Assembly: GCF_024138145.1 (NCBI RefSeq)
Contig: NZ_CP099997.1
Span: 2,790,001-2,854,000, forward strand
DNA from: Natronosalvus halobius
GTDB taxonomy: Archaea; Halobacteriota; Halobacteria; Halobacteriales; Natrialbaceae
Length of the DNA: 64,000 bases
Reading direction: 5' to 3'
This document shows, piece after piece, positions 42,866 to 51,051 of this stretch. The notes under the pieces were generated by a model that was not told the DNA's origin, made no database searches, and worked only from the letters and a program-made list of their open reading frames with translations. The translations under genes and the position numbers were made by a program. The number at the start of each line of letters is the position of its first letter. Within the stretch, counting starts at the first letter, position 1.

Positions 42866-43912
42866 ATGGTCGGTGACGAGACGAGCACAGCCGACGAGGC
42901 ATCGGCCTCGAGACGACGACCGAACGTTTTCGCCCGATTCCAGCGGTGGGTACTCGTGGACGGCAATCGGCTGTTCATCGCCGCGTGTATTTCGGTCGGC
43001 ACGTTCGTGTTCTTCCTGGGACTGGACTGGCTCGGCGTCATCTCGTTCGCCAATGCCAACTCGATCACCCGGTTGGCCAGCGGAATGGTCGCCGGGACGT
43101 TCTCGCTGGTCACGCTCGTCGTCTCGATCAACCAGCTCATCCTCTCACAGGAGTTCACGTCCGCCGGAGCGGCGAAGGATAGACTCGAGGGCGTCGAATC
43201 CTTCAGATCCGAGGTCGCAGAGACGATCGGTGATCCGGTTGCCCCGGCGTCGCCGGCTCGCATTCTCGAGGAGCTGTTCGTGTCCATCCACGAGGGAGCA
43301 ACTACCCTCGAGGATGAGGCGGACACCCTCGAGGGCGACGCCCGGGGGGACGTTCGGCGGTACGTCCGCACCGTCGAATCGAGGACGGATCGCGCCCAGA
43401 CGATCCTCTCGGAATCGAGTACCGAAACGTTCGATGCGGTGTCGGTCGCCGTAAAGTACGACGTTTCGAGGCACCTCTACACCGCCAAGCGACTCGGACA
43501 ATATCACGAGGGAGCCCTCTCGCGACCGGCCCGGGAGGCTCTCGACCGGATCGTCGCGGATCTCGAGTTGTTCACGGTCGCCCGCGAACACATCAAAACA
43601 ACGTACCTCCAGCGGGAGCTGACTCGCTTCTCCCAGCTCACGATCCTGACGGGGGTTCCGGCGATCACGTCGGCGTTGCTGATCGGGTTTCTGTACGCCG
43701 GGCGGACGGGGGCGGTCATCGCGTTGCCGGCGCTTCCGTGGGTGGTGAGTGCCCTACTCGCCGTGGTCTTTGTCCCGCTCGCGCTGCTCACGGCGTACAT
43801 TCTACGGACGGCGACGATCACGCGGCGGACGGTCTCTATCGGACCGCTGGTTCTCGAGTCCGAGTCGGGATCGATGTCGGATCGGCGTGCATCCGACCCG
43901 GACTCCAGGTGA
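42866..43912 (+). CDS. Membrane protein with central soluble region, hypothetical
   Basis: A 348-residue protein with two N-terminal helices (about 36-56, IAACISVGTFVFFLGLDWLG, and 72-92, MVAGTFSLVTLVVSINQLIL). A helical charged region follows (100-240). Two C-terminal helices are at about 250-270 and 278-305 (TSALLIGFLYAG, VVSALLAVVFVPLALLTAYI). The order resembles bestrophin-like or DUF-type channels, but no motif decides. It could be a stress-related membrane protein. Confidence 0.68.
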   Translation: MVGDETSTADEASASRRRPNVFARFQRWVLVDGNRLFIAACISVGTFVFFLGLDWLGVISFANANSITRLASGMVAGTFSLVTLVVSINQLILSQEFTSAGAAKDRLEGVESFRSEVAETIGDPVAPASPARILEELFVSIHEGATTLEDEADTLEGDARGDVRRYVRTVESRTDRAQTILSESSTETFDAVSVAVKYDVSRHLYTAKRLGQYHEGALSRPAREALDRIVADLELFTVAREHIKTTYLQRELTRFSQLTILTGVPAITSALLIGFLYAGRTGAVIALPALPWVVSALLAVVFVPLALLTAYILRTATITRRTVSIGPLVLESESGSMSDRRASDPDSR

Positions 43913-43917
43913 GGGCG

Positions 43918-44334
43918 TTATCGGTCGACTGGAGCGTGTTCGTATTCGAGTCGGTCACCGTCCCCGTCCTCGCCCCCGTCCCCGACGAGCTGCTCTGGGA
44001 AGGTGGGAGCAGCCGTCTCGATCGCTTCGATTACGGCCGCGAGTTCGTCGAAGTTGTTGCCGCGGCTCGCACAGAACGGCTCGCGACTCCAGTCGACGTA
44101 GTTCCCGTCGGCGAGTAACGGCAGGTCCCGGTGGTGAAGCCGGATCGTGACGGCGCGCTGGTCGTCTACATCCCCGTGACACTGGGCGGCCTCCGGAAGG
44201 GCCACGGATTCGGTCGGTCCGGCCTCGAGGAGCGACGCAACGAGTCGACGCCTCGACTCCGCCGAAAGTACCTCGAATACCCGATTCCACCGCTCGATGA
44301 CCCGTGGTTCGGTGCGAGGCCGCTCGAATGCCAT
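43918..44334 (-). CDS. Small winged-helix haloarchaeal protein
   Basis: A 138-residue protein with a helix-turn-helix start RVIERWNRVFEVLSAESRRRLVASLLEAG, then a wing region and IRLHHRDLPLLADGNYVDWSREPFCASRGNNFDELAAVIEAIE. The HHRDLPLLADGNYV segment is typical of haloarchaeal regulators related to DUF7344. The start at 44334 (MAFERPRTEP) is preferred. It ends 5 bp after the stop of the facing membrane gene. Confidence 0.72.
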   Translation of the reverse strand: MAFERPRTEPRVIERWNRVFEVLSAESRRRLVASLLEAGPTESVALPEAAQCHGDVDDQRAVTIRLHHRDLPLLADGNYVDWSREPFCASRGNNFDELAAVIEAIETAAPTFPEQLVGDGGEDGDGDRLEYEHAPVDR

Positions 44335-44499
44335 GGTCTCGTTGTTTCTACCTGCTGGCATAAATAGTTTGTGGATTGTTGACACACAACGTGATTATCG
44401 GTTTGCCTCGAGCGCGTTCGAGAATGTCGCCGGTAGCGGACTCCGGGAACGGACGATACTCGTACCGGATCTCAGGAACGGACGACCCGGAACCGGATT

Positions 44500-45540
44500 T
44501 CAGGGCCGAGCGACGCCGATACCAGACCGCTCGACCCCCTCGAGGTCGATGCGACCGCCCGGCATCGACACGCCATCGTAAGGGTCGTCCGCGAGCAACA
44601 GCGACCCGTCCAGGTCGGCGTAGTCGAGCAGCGGCGCGAGGTGACAGGCCGCGGCGATCGAGGCGTTGGATTCGGTCATGCAGCCACACATCACCTGGAG
44701 GCCGTGTGCCCGAGCGGCGTGCACGATCCGGCGCGCCTCACGAAGGCTCCCGCACTTCATCAGTTTCAGGTTGGCCACGTCACACCGCTCGGCGACCTGC
44801 GGCACGTCGGCCGCGGTGAGACAGGACTCGTCGGCGGCGATCGGCAGCGCCGCTCGCTCGTAGACGTACCGAAGCCCCTCTGGGTTCGTCGCCGAGACGG
44901 GCTGTTCGACGAACTCGAGGTCGTAATCCGCCAGCGCTTCGATCCGCGAGACCGCCTCGCGGGGCGTCCAGGCTTCGTTCGCGTCGACGTAGAGGCGCAC
45001 GTCGGGAGCGACGTCGCGAATCGTCTCGACGATCTCGAGGTCGCGGTCGGTGCCGAGTTTGACCTTCAGCGTCCCGAAGCCGCGCTCGAGGGCGGTCTCA
45101 GTCTTCTCGCGCATCCGTTCGGTGTCGTCGATGCCGATGGTGTAGGAACTTTCGACCGTCTCGGCCGGATCGAGCCCCCAGTAGCGATAGAGCGGGACGT
45201 CGAGGCGCTTCGTCACGAGGTCGTGGAGGGCGATGCTGACGGCACACCGGGCGGCGGGATTGCGTTCGATCGTCTGGCGCATCCGGCGTTCGATTCGCTC
45301 GAGTTGGTGGGGATCGCCGACGTCCTCGACGACCGCCAGCAGGTCGGGCAGGACCGCCTTGACCGTCGCCGCTGTCTCGCCGTAGTGTGACGAGGGCGCC
45401 GCCCCACCGACGCCCACGGTTCCGTCCTCGTCCTCGATCCGGACGATCACGTTCTCGGCGGTGGTCTGCGTCCCGCGGGCGATCGTGAACGGGAACTCGA
45501 GCGGCATCGTCACCCGCTCGAACCCGGTCTCGAGGCTCAC
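44500..45540 (-). CDS. Enolase-superfamily epimerase/racemase (dipeptide epimerase or DgcA type)
   Basis: A 346-residue muconate-cycloisomerase-type enzyme with all catalytic residues: the KxK pair in TLKVKLG, metal ligands in YVDANEAW, FVEQPV and ADES, and the opposing lysine in NLKLMKCG. In bacteria relatives are L-Ala-D/L-Glu epimerases or N-acetyl-D-glutamate racemases (DgcA). It shares a 4-bp overlap with the upstream DUF1611 gene, so the two are translationally coupled. The pairing supports the DgcA role (inference). Alternatively it epimerises dipeptides. Confidence 0.87.
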   Translation of the reverse strand: MSLETGFERVTMPLEFPFTIARGTQTTAENVIVRIEDEDGTVGVGGAAPSSHYGETAATVKAVLPDLLAVVEDVGDPHQLERIERRMRQTIERNPAARCAVSIALHDLVTKRLDVPLYRYWGLDPAETVESSYTIGIDDTERMREKTETALERGFGTLKVKLGTDRDLEIVETIRDVAPDVRLYVDANEAWTPREAVSRIEALADYDLEFVEQPVSATNPEGLRYVYERAALPIAADESCLTAADVPQVAERCDVANLKLMKCGSLREARRIVHAARAHGLQVMCGCMTESNASIAAACHLAPLLDYADLDGSLLLADDPYDGVSMPGGRIDLEGVERSGIGVARP

Positions 45541-46553
45541 AGCAACACCTCCAGGAGGTCGTCGGTTCCGTACCGGATGACGTCCGTGGCGGGTTTGCCG
45601 AGCTCGGCCTCGAAGGCGTCGACGGCCTCGCGAGCGACGTCATCCTCGAGCCCGTAGGTGTTGAGCGCGCCGGCGACGACCGAGGTCGGATAAACTGGCT
45701 CGGCGAGATTCTCGTAGAGATCGACGTAGGTTTGCATGGACGGGACCGTCACGCCGTAGTCGTACGCGAGCATTTCCCGTTCGGCTGCGTGACAGAGGAT
45801 CAGTTTGTCGGCCATCGCGCCGTGGAGGATGCCACAGGTCACGGCGGAGTAGGCGGGGTGGATGATGCTCCCCTGTCCCTCGACGAACAGGTAGTCGTGG
45901 TCGTCGCCCTTCTCGAGGATCATCTCTTCGACCGATCCGGCCGTGAAGTCGCTGACGACCCGGTCGACGGGGTTGCCCCACCCCTCGATCATGATCCCGG
46001 TCTGGCCCGTGGGAATGACGGCGGCGTCGTGGCCCGCCTCGCGGGCGTCGCGGGCGAGTTCCATCGTCGCCGTCATCTTGCCGACCGAGCAGTCGGTGCC
46101 GACGGTCAAGATTACCTCCGCGTCGACCTCGTGGGCGACGCCTTCGGCGACCGTTAGCTCGTCGTGAGGTTTCCTGACGTCCCAGACGTCGGCGTCGTAC
46201 TCGTGGGCGAGCGTGGCGAACTCCTCGTCGTCTTCGAGGAAGTAGTGCAGCCCCGAAATGAGGTCGCAGCCGTACTCGAGGGCCGTCCGCACGTCCTCGC
46301 GCCAGCTGGGGTCGAACCCGCCGCCGACCGGCGCGATGCCAATGAGCAAGGCGTCGACGCTTTCGGCCTCGAGGTCTGCCATGCTCGAGACGATGGGGGC
46401 GTCCTGGACGTCCGGGACGAAGTCGGCGACGCGGTCGCCGGCCGTCTCGCGGTCGAGGACGCCGACGACGTCGTAGTCCGCGTAGCGGAGCACGCCGAGG
46501 GCGGTCTTGGCGTGGTCGGGAAACTTTTCGTGAGCGAGGATAGCGACGCGCAT
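45537..46553 (-). CDS. DUF1611 P-loop protein (DgcN-like candidate D-glutamate N-acetyltransferase)
   Basis: A 338-residue protein with a Rossmann-like N-terminal domain (MRVAILAHEKFPDHAKTALG) and a DUF1611 C-terminal P-loop domain: the Walker A-like GTDCSVGKMTATMEL, VEGQGSIIHPAYSAVTCGILHGA and later ADKLILCH. In bacteria DUF1611 proteins encoded next to an enolase-superfamily racemase have been described as DgcN, which acetylates D-glutamate. This gene overlaps the racemase-like gene by 4 bp, the same pairing. A TATA-like box (minus strand CAGAATAAGG) lies about 30 bp upstream. Confidence 0.83.
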   Translation of the reverse strand: MRVAILAHEKFPDHAKTALGVLRYADYDVVGVLDRETAGDRVADFVPDVQDAPIVSSMADLEAESVDALLIGIAPVGGGFDPSWREDVRTALEYGCDLISGLHYFLEDDEEFATLAHEYDADVWDVRKPHDELTVAEGVAHEVDAEVILTVGTDCSVGKMTATMELARDAREAGHDAAVIPTGQTGIMIEGWGNPVDRVVSDFTAGSVEEMILEKGDDHDYLFVEGQGSIIHPAYSAVTCGILHGAMADKLILCHAAEREMLAYDYGVTVPSMQTYVDLYENLAEPVYPTSVVAGALNTYGLEDDVAREAVDAFEAELGKPATDVIRYGTDDLLEVLL

Positions 46554-46834
46554 GCGAGGATAGACGGGGAGGGGGAACCTTATTCTGTCGTCACCGGCGA
46601 CCCGGCTAGCGTCGGTATGCGAGTGCTCGATGCGGTTTGGACGGCGCCCGCTCGATGCGGTTTGGACGGCGCCCGCTCGCGGCGACCTGGACGCGCGCCT
46701 GCTCGGTTCGGGTCCAGCCGCAACCTCGAGCAGGCTGACGGTTTCGCGTTACGAAACCGTCCTACCCGACCAGTAATTTCATTTATCGCTCGACCATCAC
46801 TATACTTACTATAGTTATAAGGCACGTACTATCG
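46554..46834. other. Promoter gap with a 25-bp exact tandem duplication and an inverted repeat
   Basis: A 25-bp unit starting GCTCGATGCGGTTTGG occupies 46625-46649 and is repeated exactly at 46650-46674, with five more bases of a third copy. Near the end, ACTATA and TATAGT flank CTTAC at 46800-46816, an AT-rich hairpin just beyond the stop of the Vms1-like gene that may be its terminator. Confidence 0.7.
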
Positions 46835-47809
46835 CTACAAGACGACCAGTTCCGTCGTGAAGAACGACCGAAATGCGTCCTCGAGCGCCGCCTTCGGCTT
46901 CCCCGTCGCGTCGACGGTGGCCGTTGCCGTCGGATCGAGGCCGTGTTCGACCAGGCGCGAGAGAACCTCGTCCTGACCGACGAGGTACAGCGGGCCGTCC
47001 CGTCGGTCGGCGATCGCCTCCCGACAGCGCTCGAGGTGGTCGGCGATCTGGCCGTCGCGGATGCGCTCGAAGCGTCCCTGCGAGAAGCCGCCCTTCGAGT
47101 GGCTTCCTTTGACGTCGCTCTCGAACCCGCGATAGTCGAGGCGGTCGTCGCCGTCGTAGACGCCGAGGGCGAACAGATCCGCGCGGACGAGTGCGAGCGT
47201 GAACCGTCCGTGCGGGAGAAACCACGAGCGTTCGAACCGGAACCGGTCGTCCCACTCGAAGTGCGGGCCAGCGGCGGCATCGTTCGAGCGTCTCGCGTCG
47301 AGCTCGGCGGTTCGGGGATCGAGGGGCGGCGAGAGGGCGATCGCGACCAGTTCGGCGTCGTCGACGCACACGACGGCGGGGTCGAGCGTTTCGAGCAGCG
47401 CGACCCGGTCGTCGAGTAACTCCGTCAGGGCATCGGGAACGGAATCGAGTCCGTCGCTCGTCGGCACCACTGCCGTCAGCGCCCCCTCCGGTTGCGTTCG
47501 AAACGACTCGAGGCGCTCGAGGGTCGACGACAGTTCCGCGCCGCGGATGCGGTCGCGTCGTCGTGGGTCGATTCCGTCGCCGCCGTCCGCGTTCGCCTGG
47601 TCAGCCCGAAGCCGCTCGAGTTCGCCCTCGAGTTGGGCGATCCGATCCTCGAGCTGATTTTGCTCGCGTTCGGCCGTCTGCCGTGCCGTGACGGCCTCCG
47701 ACCGGCGATCGGACTCGGCCTCGTACCGACGACGCAGTCGCTCGTTCTCCTCCTCGAGGTCGGCGATGCGGTCCTTGAGCGTCGCCCGCCCGAGCAACTC
47801 GTCGATCAT
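46835..47809 (-). CDS. Vms1/Ankzf1-family peptidyl-tRNA hydrolase
   Basis: A 324-residue protein of the eRF1-like Vms1 group, which cuts nascent chains from tRNA on stalled 50S-type subunits. An N-terminal coiled coil (about 8-75, DRIADLEEENERLRRRYEAESDRR) precedes the VLRF-type domain, with GSHSKGGFSQGRFERIRDGQI. The glutamine in GGFSQGR corresponds to the catalytic Gln of Vms1 and the RF1 family. The C-terminal part carries PLYLVGQDEVLSRLVEHGL. It lies upstream of the DgcN-like gene, in the same direction. Confidence 0.85.
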   Translation of the reverse strand: MIDELLGRATLKDRIADLEEENERLRRRYEAESDRRSEAVTARQTAEREQNQLEDRIAQLEGELERLRADQANADGGDGIDPRRRDRIRGAELSSTLERLESFRTQPEGALTAVVPTSDGLDSVPDALTELLDDRVALLETLDPAVVCVDDAELVAIALSPPLDPRTAELDARRSNDAAAGPHFEWDDRFRFERSWFLPHGRFTLALVRADLFALGVYDGDDRLDYRGFESDVKGSHSKGGFSQGRFERIRDGQIADHLERCREAIADRRDGPLYLVGQDEVLSRLVEHGLDPTATATVDATGKPKAALEDAFRSFFTTELVVL

Positions 47810-47837
47810 CGACCGGATAGGCGAACGGGGGTTACTT

Positions 47838-48311
47838 TTAGGTCCCGGTTCCTGGTCCTGGCCCCGATCCTGGACTAGGTCCCGACTCTGATCCAGACCC
47901 CGGCCCCGACCCTCGTTCAGTCCCGGGTCCGTCGTCGACGTCCTCGCTCACCAGGGCGTAGTCGCTCTGGTAGCCGCCCAGGCCGAGTCCGAGCAACTGT
48001 TCGGCCCGGTCGCGTCGCGCCAGGAACACCTCCCGGAGGCTCGGCGGGTTTCGAATCTGCGTCCCCTCGAGCATTGACTCGGGAACAGCGAGGGTGTTCG
48101 CCGGGACCGAGTCGTCACCGTGGACGGCGAAGTGGCCCGACTCGAGTTTCATCACGAGCGGAGCGTCGAGCCGTTCGACTCCCTCGCCCGTCGTGTAGAC
48201 AGCCTCGTTGATTCGTTCGTGTTGCGTTCGTTCCATGATGGCGTGGTCGCCGCTCGCGGGCGTCACGTAGAGTCGACCGAGGTAGTAGCTTCGCGAGAAG
48301 ATTTCGAACAT
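47838..48311 (-). CDS. DUF5802-like protein with Gly/Pro/Ser tail
   Basis: A 157-residue protein: MFEIFSRSYYLGRLYVTP, IMERTQHERINEAVYTTGEGVERLDAPLVMKLESGHFAVHGDDSVPANTLAVPE and NPPSLREVFLARRDRAEQLL, the pattern of a small haloarchaeal family (DUF5802 from memory). The final 30 residues are low complexity (SGPGSGSESGPSPGSGPGPGTGT), encoded by imperfect GGxTCC-type repeats. The start at 48311 is preferred over 48326. It lies 28 bp before the Vms1-like gene and may be co-transcribed. Confidence 0.72.
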   Translation of the reverse strand: MFEIFSRSYYLGRLYVTPASGDHAIMERTQHERINEAVYTTGEGVERLDAPLVMKLESGHFAVHGDDSVPANTLAVPESMLEGTQIRNPPSLREVFLARRDRAEQLLGLGLGGYQSDYALVSEDVDDGPGTERGSGPGSGSESGPSPGSGPGPGTGT

Positions 48312-48584
48312 GCTATCTGGTACCATGCCACGGTGTCGTATAACTATTCTGCGAATACCTTATCAGTGAGCGCTTTCAGCGTCCTTTCGAATGGGCCTGA
48401 CGCCGTTCGAGTGCAATGAACGGTAGGCGACTGGTCTGGTAGCGGTGTCCGAATTACCAGTCGACGGACGACGGCGCCCACGGGCGGTTTGAACGCTCGA
48501 AACGGTTCGAACGATCCTGGTGAACGCAAAAACGATCCGAACGAAACTCCGTCTTTTTAGTCGTGTTCGGGATAGCCTCGAGTG

Positions 48585-49454
48585 ATGACTGCGACCCGTA
48601 CCGTGGTGTGTCTCGTCGCTGTGGCCGTCGTCGGCCTCCTCGTCGCCCCAGCCGTGACCGCCGCCGGGGGGCTCGGTTCGCTCGCCAGTGAGAGCGAGTC
48701 GGCCACAGCCGAGAATAGTTCGACGATGGGGGAGGAGATGTCGACGTTCATGCAAGCCAGCTCGGTGAGCACCACCCACGCTGTCGACGATGGCATGTTC
48801 GAGGCAGCCTTCCAGAACGCCAGCGAGGAGCGACGAGCTGCACTGATCGCCGAACGAACCGACAAGCACAACTCGACAATCGCCGACCTGAAGGAGGAGT
48901 ACCGCACCCTCCAGGAGCAGAAAGACGAACTCCACCCGGGTGAGTACAACGTCCGGATGGCGCGTCTGACCGTCGAACTCGCGAGTGTCGACGACTCGAT
49001 CAACCGCACCGAGCGGCGAGCAGCGGACGCCGGCGTCAATACGACGGCCATTCAGACGTTACGGGCGAACGCGTCTGAACTGGCCGGCCCCGAAGTCGCC
49101 GAACGAGCGAAGCAGATTGCCGGTATCGACCCGCCGCGAGGACCGCCCGACCACGCTGGGGGACAGAACGGTTCGCCGGGAAACGGTCAGGAGAAGGCGA
49201 GTGATGCCGGTCAGGGCGCTGGGCCAGGTGAGGACGCGGACGAACGTAACGGCGAAGAGAAGGGCCAGGATAACGGCGCTCCAGACGACCCCGGGGCCGG
49301 TTCCGGTGACGAGTCGCCGCCCGATACGCCCGACAAACGCGCCGACGAGGAATCGGTGCCTGATGAGGGCGTGACGACCGACGAATCGACGACCGACGAA
49401 TCGACGACCGACGACTCCGGCGAGAGCCAGGACACCAACGAAACCGACGACTGA
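48585..49454 (+). CDS. Secreted coiled-coil protein (DUF7096-like)
   Basis: A 289-residue protein with a Sec signal (CLVAVAVVGLLVAPAVTAAGG), then a helical domain (about 60-170, EEYRTLQEQKDELHPGEYNVRMARLTVELASVDDSINRTERRA) and a disordered C-terminal half of Gly, Asp, Glu and Ser. Near the end TTDES is repeated (VTTDESTTDESTTDDS). This is like a haloarchaeal family with DUF7096 N-terminal domain (from memory). It precedes an ArsR-type regulator by 147 bp, same direction. Confidence 0.7.
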   Translation: MTATRTVVCLVAVAVVGLLVAPAVTAAGGLGSLASESESATAENSSTMGEEMSTFMQASSVSTTHAVDDGMFEAAFQNASEERRAALIAERTDKHNSTIADLKEEYRTLQEQKDELHPGEYNVRMARLTVELASVDDSINRTERRAADAGVNTTAIQTLRANASELAGPEVAERAKQIAGIDPPRGPPDHAGGQNGSPGNGQEKASDAGQGAGPGEDADERNGEEKGQDNGAPDDPGAGSGDESPPDTPDKRADEESVPDEGVTTDESTTDESTTDDSGESQDTNETDD

Positions 49455-49601
49455 TCCGACCGGCTCGCCGTAGACTCCCGGTTACACACCACTCACCGTC
49501 TCGAATTTCCGCCCTTCGAGCGGAGACGCTTTCGGGCCTCGCTTCGGACCGTTCCAAAACGAGAGACACGCTTTTCAGTACCCATCGCCAACACCGGATA
49601 G

Positions 49602-50261
49602 ATGGACTCTGCTGCGTTGCTGGATCTGCTCGGGAACGAGAACCGGCGACGGATTCTGCGACTCCTCTCGCGAAAACCCTGCTACGTGACCGAGATTTCT
49701 GAGTATCTCAGCGTCAGTCCGAAGGCCGTCATCGACCACCTCAGAAAACTCGAGGAGGCCGGCCTCGTCGAGAGCCGCGTCGACGACCAGCGACGAAAGT
49801 ACTTCCACATCGCCCGCAACGTCCGCCTCGAGGTGAACGTCTCGCCGTACGGCTTCGCCAGCAAGAGCGCCTACCCCGAGAACAACACCTTCGACATCAC
49901 GACCTGCCGGCACCTCTCTCTCGACGTCTCCGGGACGTCGTCGGACGGACTCGACGACCTCCTCTCGACGCTCGAGGACCTCGAGGTCCTGGAGAACGAA
50001 CTCTCGCTCGCCCAGCGATGGGTACAGGGCCGACTCAGCGAGACGCTCGACCGCCTCTCGGAGGAGGTAGGCGTCGGCCAGGACAGTCGCATCCACGCCG
50101 ACGTGCTCTCGAGCGTTCGCCAGGAGCCCAAAGGGATCGACGAACTCGGCCACGAGGTCGGCGCGCCACGGGAGGTTATCGCCGAGTTACTCGAGCAGTT
50201 GGCCGACGAGGGCGTCGTCCAGCGAACCGAACGTGGATGGGAGCTCAAGACGGAGCCGTGA
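49602..50261 (+). CDS. ArsR-type winged-helix regulator
   Basis: A 219-residue protein with an N-terminal wHTH (LLDLLGNENRRRILRLLSRKPCYVTEISEYLSVSPKAVIDHLRKLEEAGLVESR and the wing RRKYFHIARNVRLEV). A middle coiled region (LSTLEDLEVLENELSLAQRW) is followed by a second helix-turn-helix-like end (IDELGHEVGAPREVIAELLEQLADEGVVQRTERG). So it has a DNA-binding unit at both ends. It may regulate the adjacent secreted-protein gene. Confidence 0.82.
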   Translation: MDSAALLDLLGNENRRRILRLLSRKPCYVTEISEYLSVSPKAVIDHLRKLEEAGLVESRVDDQRRKYFHIARNVRLEVNVSPYGFASKSAYPENNTFDITTCRHLSLDVSGTSSDGLDDLLSTLEDLEVLENELSLAQRWVQGRLSETLDRLSEEVGVGQDSRIHADVLSSVRQEPKGIDELGHEVGAPREVIAELLEQLADEGVVQRTERGWELKTEP

Positions 50262-50546
50262 GCGGGTACGGAGGCGGGGACGGGGGCGGGACCTGGATTG
50301 GGGCCAGGAGTGAGAACCGAAACCGCGATTGGGACCGCGGTCGAACCCCAATCACTTTCACTCGCCGTCGACCCGAGTACTAACTCCACATCTATCCGTA
50401 AACTGGACAGTGATCCATCTCCGTGGCGTTTTAATCGTGGTAATCCACTTTTACTTTCACCGCGGGGCCAAGGCAACGATACTTTTCACGTCGTCCGGTA
50501 GGTGTGAACGCGTCCGTTCGGCGAGCACCGGCGGACGCTCCACCCT
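50262..50546. other. Intergenic DNA without a supported gene
   Basis: The 285-bp gap contains AT-rich segments (AATCACTTTCACTCG, TTTTAATCGTGGTAATCC, CACTTTTACTTTCACC) and may hold promoter signals for the 42-codon gene downstream. No longer frame has a protein pattern. Confidence 0.45.
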
Positions 50547-50675
50547 ATGACTCGAGACTGTCCATCCCCCCGTTTTCAGCGGTATCGCTTCTACCAGTAC
50601 CTGCTGGTGGTCGAACTGGTGTTAACGATCGTCGTCCTCGCGTTGTCGATCGCTGGCGCGGTCGGACTCCTCTGA
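50547..50675 (+). CDS. Small single-helix membrane protein, 42 residues
   Basis: MTRDCPSPRFQRYRFYQYLL is followed by a clear hydrophobic helix (VVELVLTIVVLALSIAGAVGLL). The polar, basic N-terminus fits an inside orientation. Codon third positions are mostly G or C as in neighbours. It faces the membrane gene at 50698, with 22 bp between them. It is too short for most gene finders. Confidence 0.55.
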   Translation: MTRDCPSPRFQRYRFYQYLLVVELVLTIVVLALSIAGAVGLL

Positions 50676-50697
50676 GGCCCGTCCGCGAGGTCGAGCG

Positions 50698-51051
50698 CTA
50701 GGTCGACGCCGCATCGGTCCGTGCCCCACGCCGCCCCACCAGGGCGAGATAGACCCCCGACAAGACGAGCAAAATCAGACCGATGCCGACCTCCGCGGCG
50801 CTCGAGCCGAGCAAGACGGCTCCCCAGCCGAAGGCACCACCGGCGTGACCCAGCGCGAAGCCGTACTGGCCGATCCAGGCGTGAACGATCGAACTGACCG
50901 CGAACGTTCCAGCCAGGACCCACATCGCGGCCGTCGTCGCGTCGACGCCGAGCACCGTTTCGGAGACGACCGCACCGTAACCGAGTACGAGCACCGCCAG
51001 GAGAAGTCCGAGCCCGATGATCGTCCGCTGGCCCTCGAGCGTCTCACTCAT
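50698..51051 (-). CDS. Small four-helix membrane protein, hypothetical
   Basis: A 117-residue protein with helices at about 10-29 (IIGLGLLLAVLVLGYGAVV), 40-60, 64-82 and 86-105 (AAEVGIGLILLVLSGVYLALV). Charged residues are few. Its start overlaps the stop of the upstream zinc-ribbon gene by 4 bp (ATGA arrangement), so the two are translated together. No family is recognised. Confidence 0.68.
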   Translation of the reverse strand: MSETLEGQRTIIGLGLLLAVLVLGYGAVVSETVLGVDATTAAMWVLAGTFAVSSIVHAWIGQYGFALGHAGGAFGWGAVLLGSSAAEVGIGLILLVLSGVYLALVGRRGARTDAAST

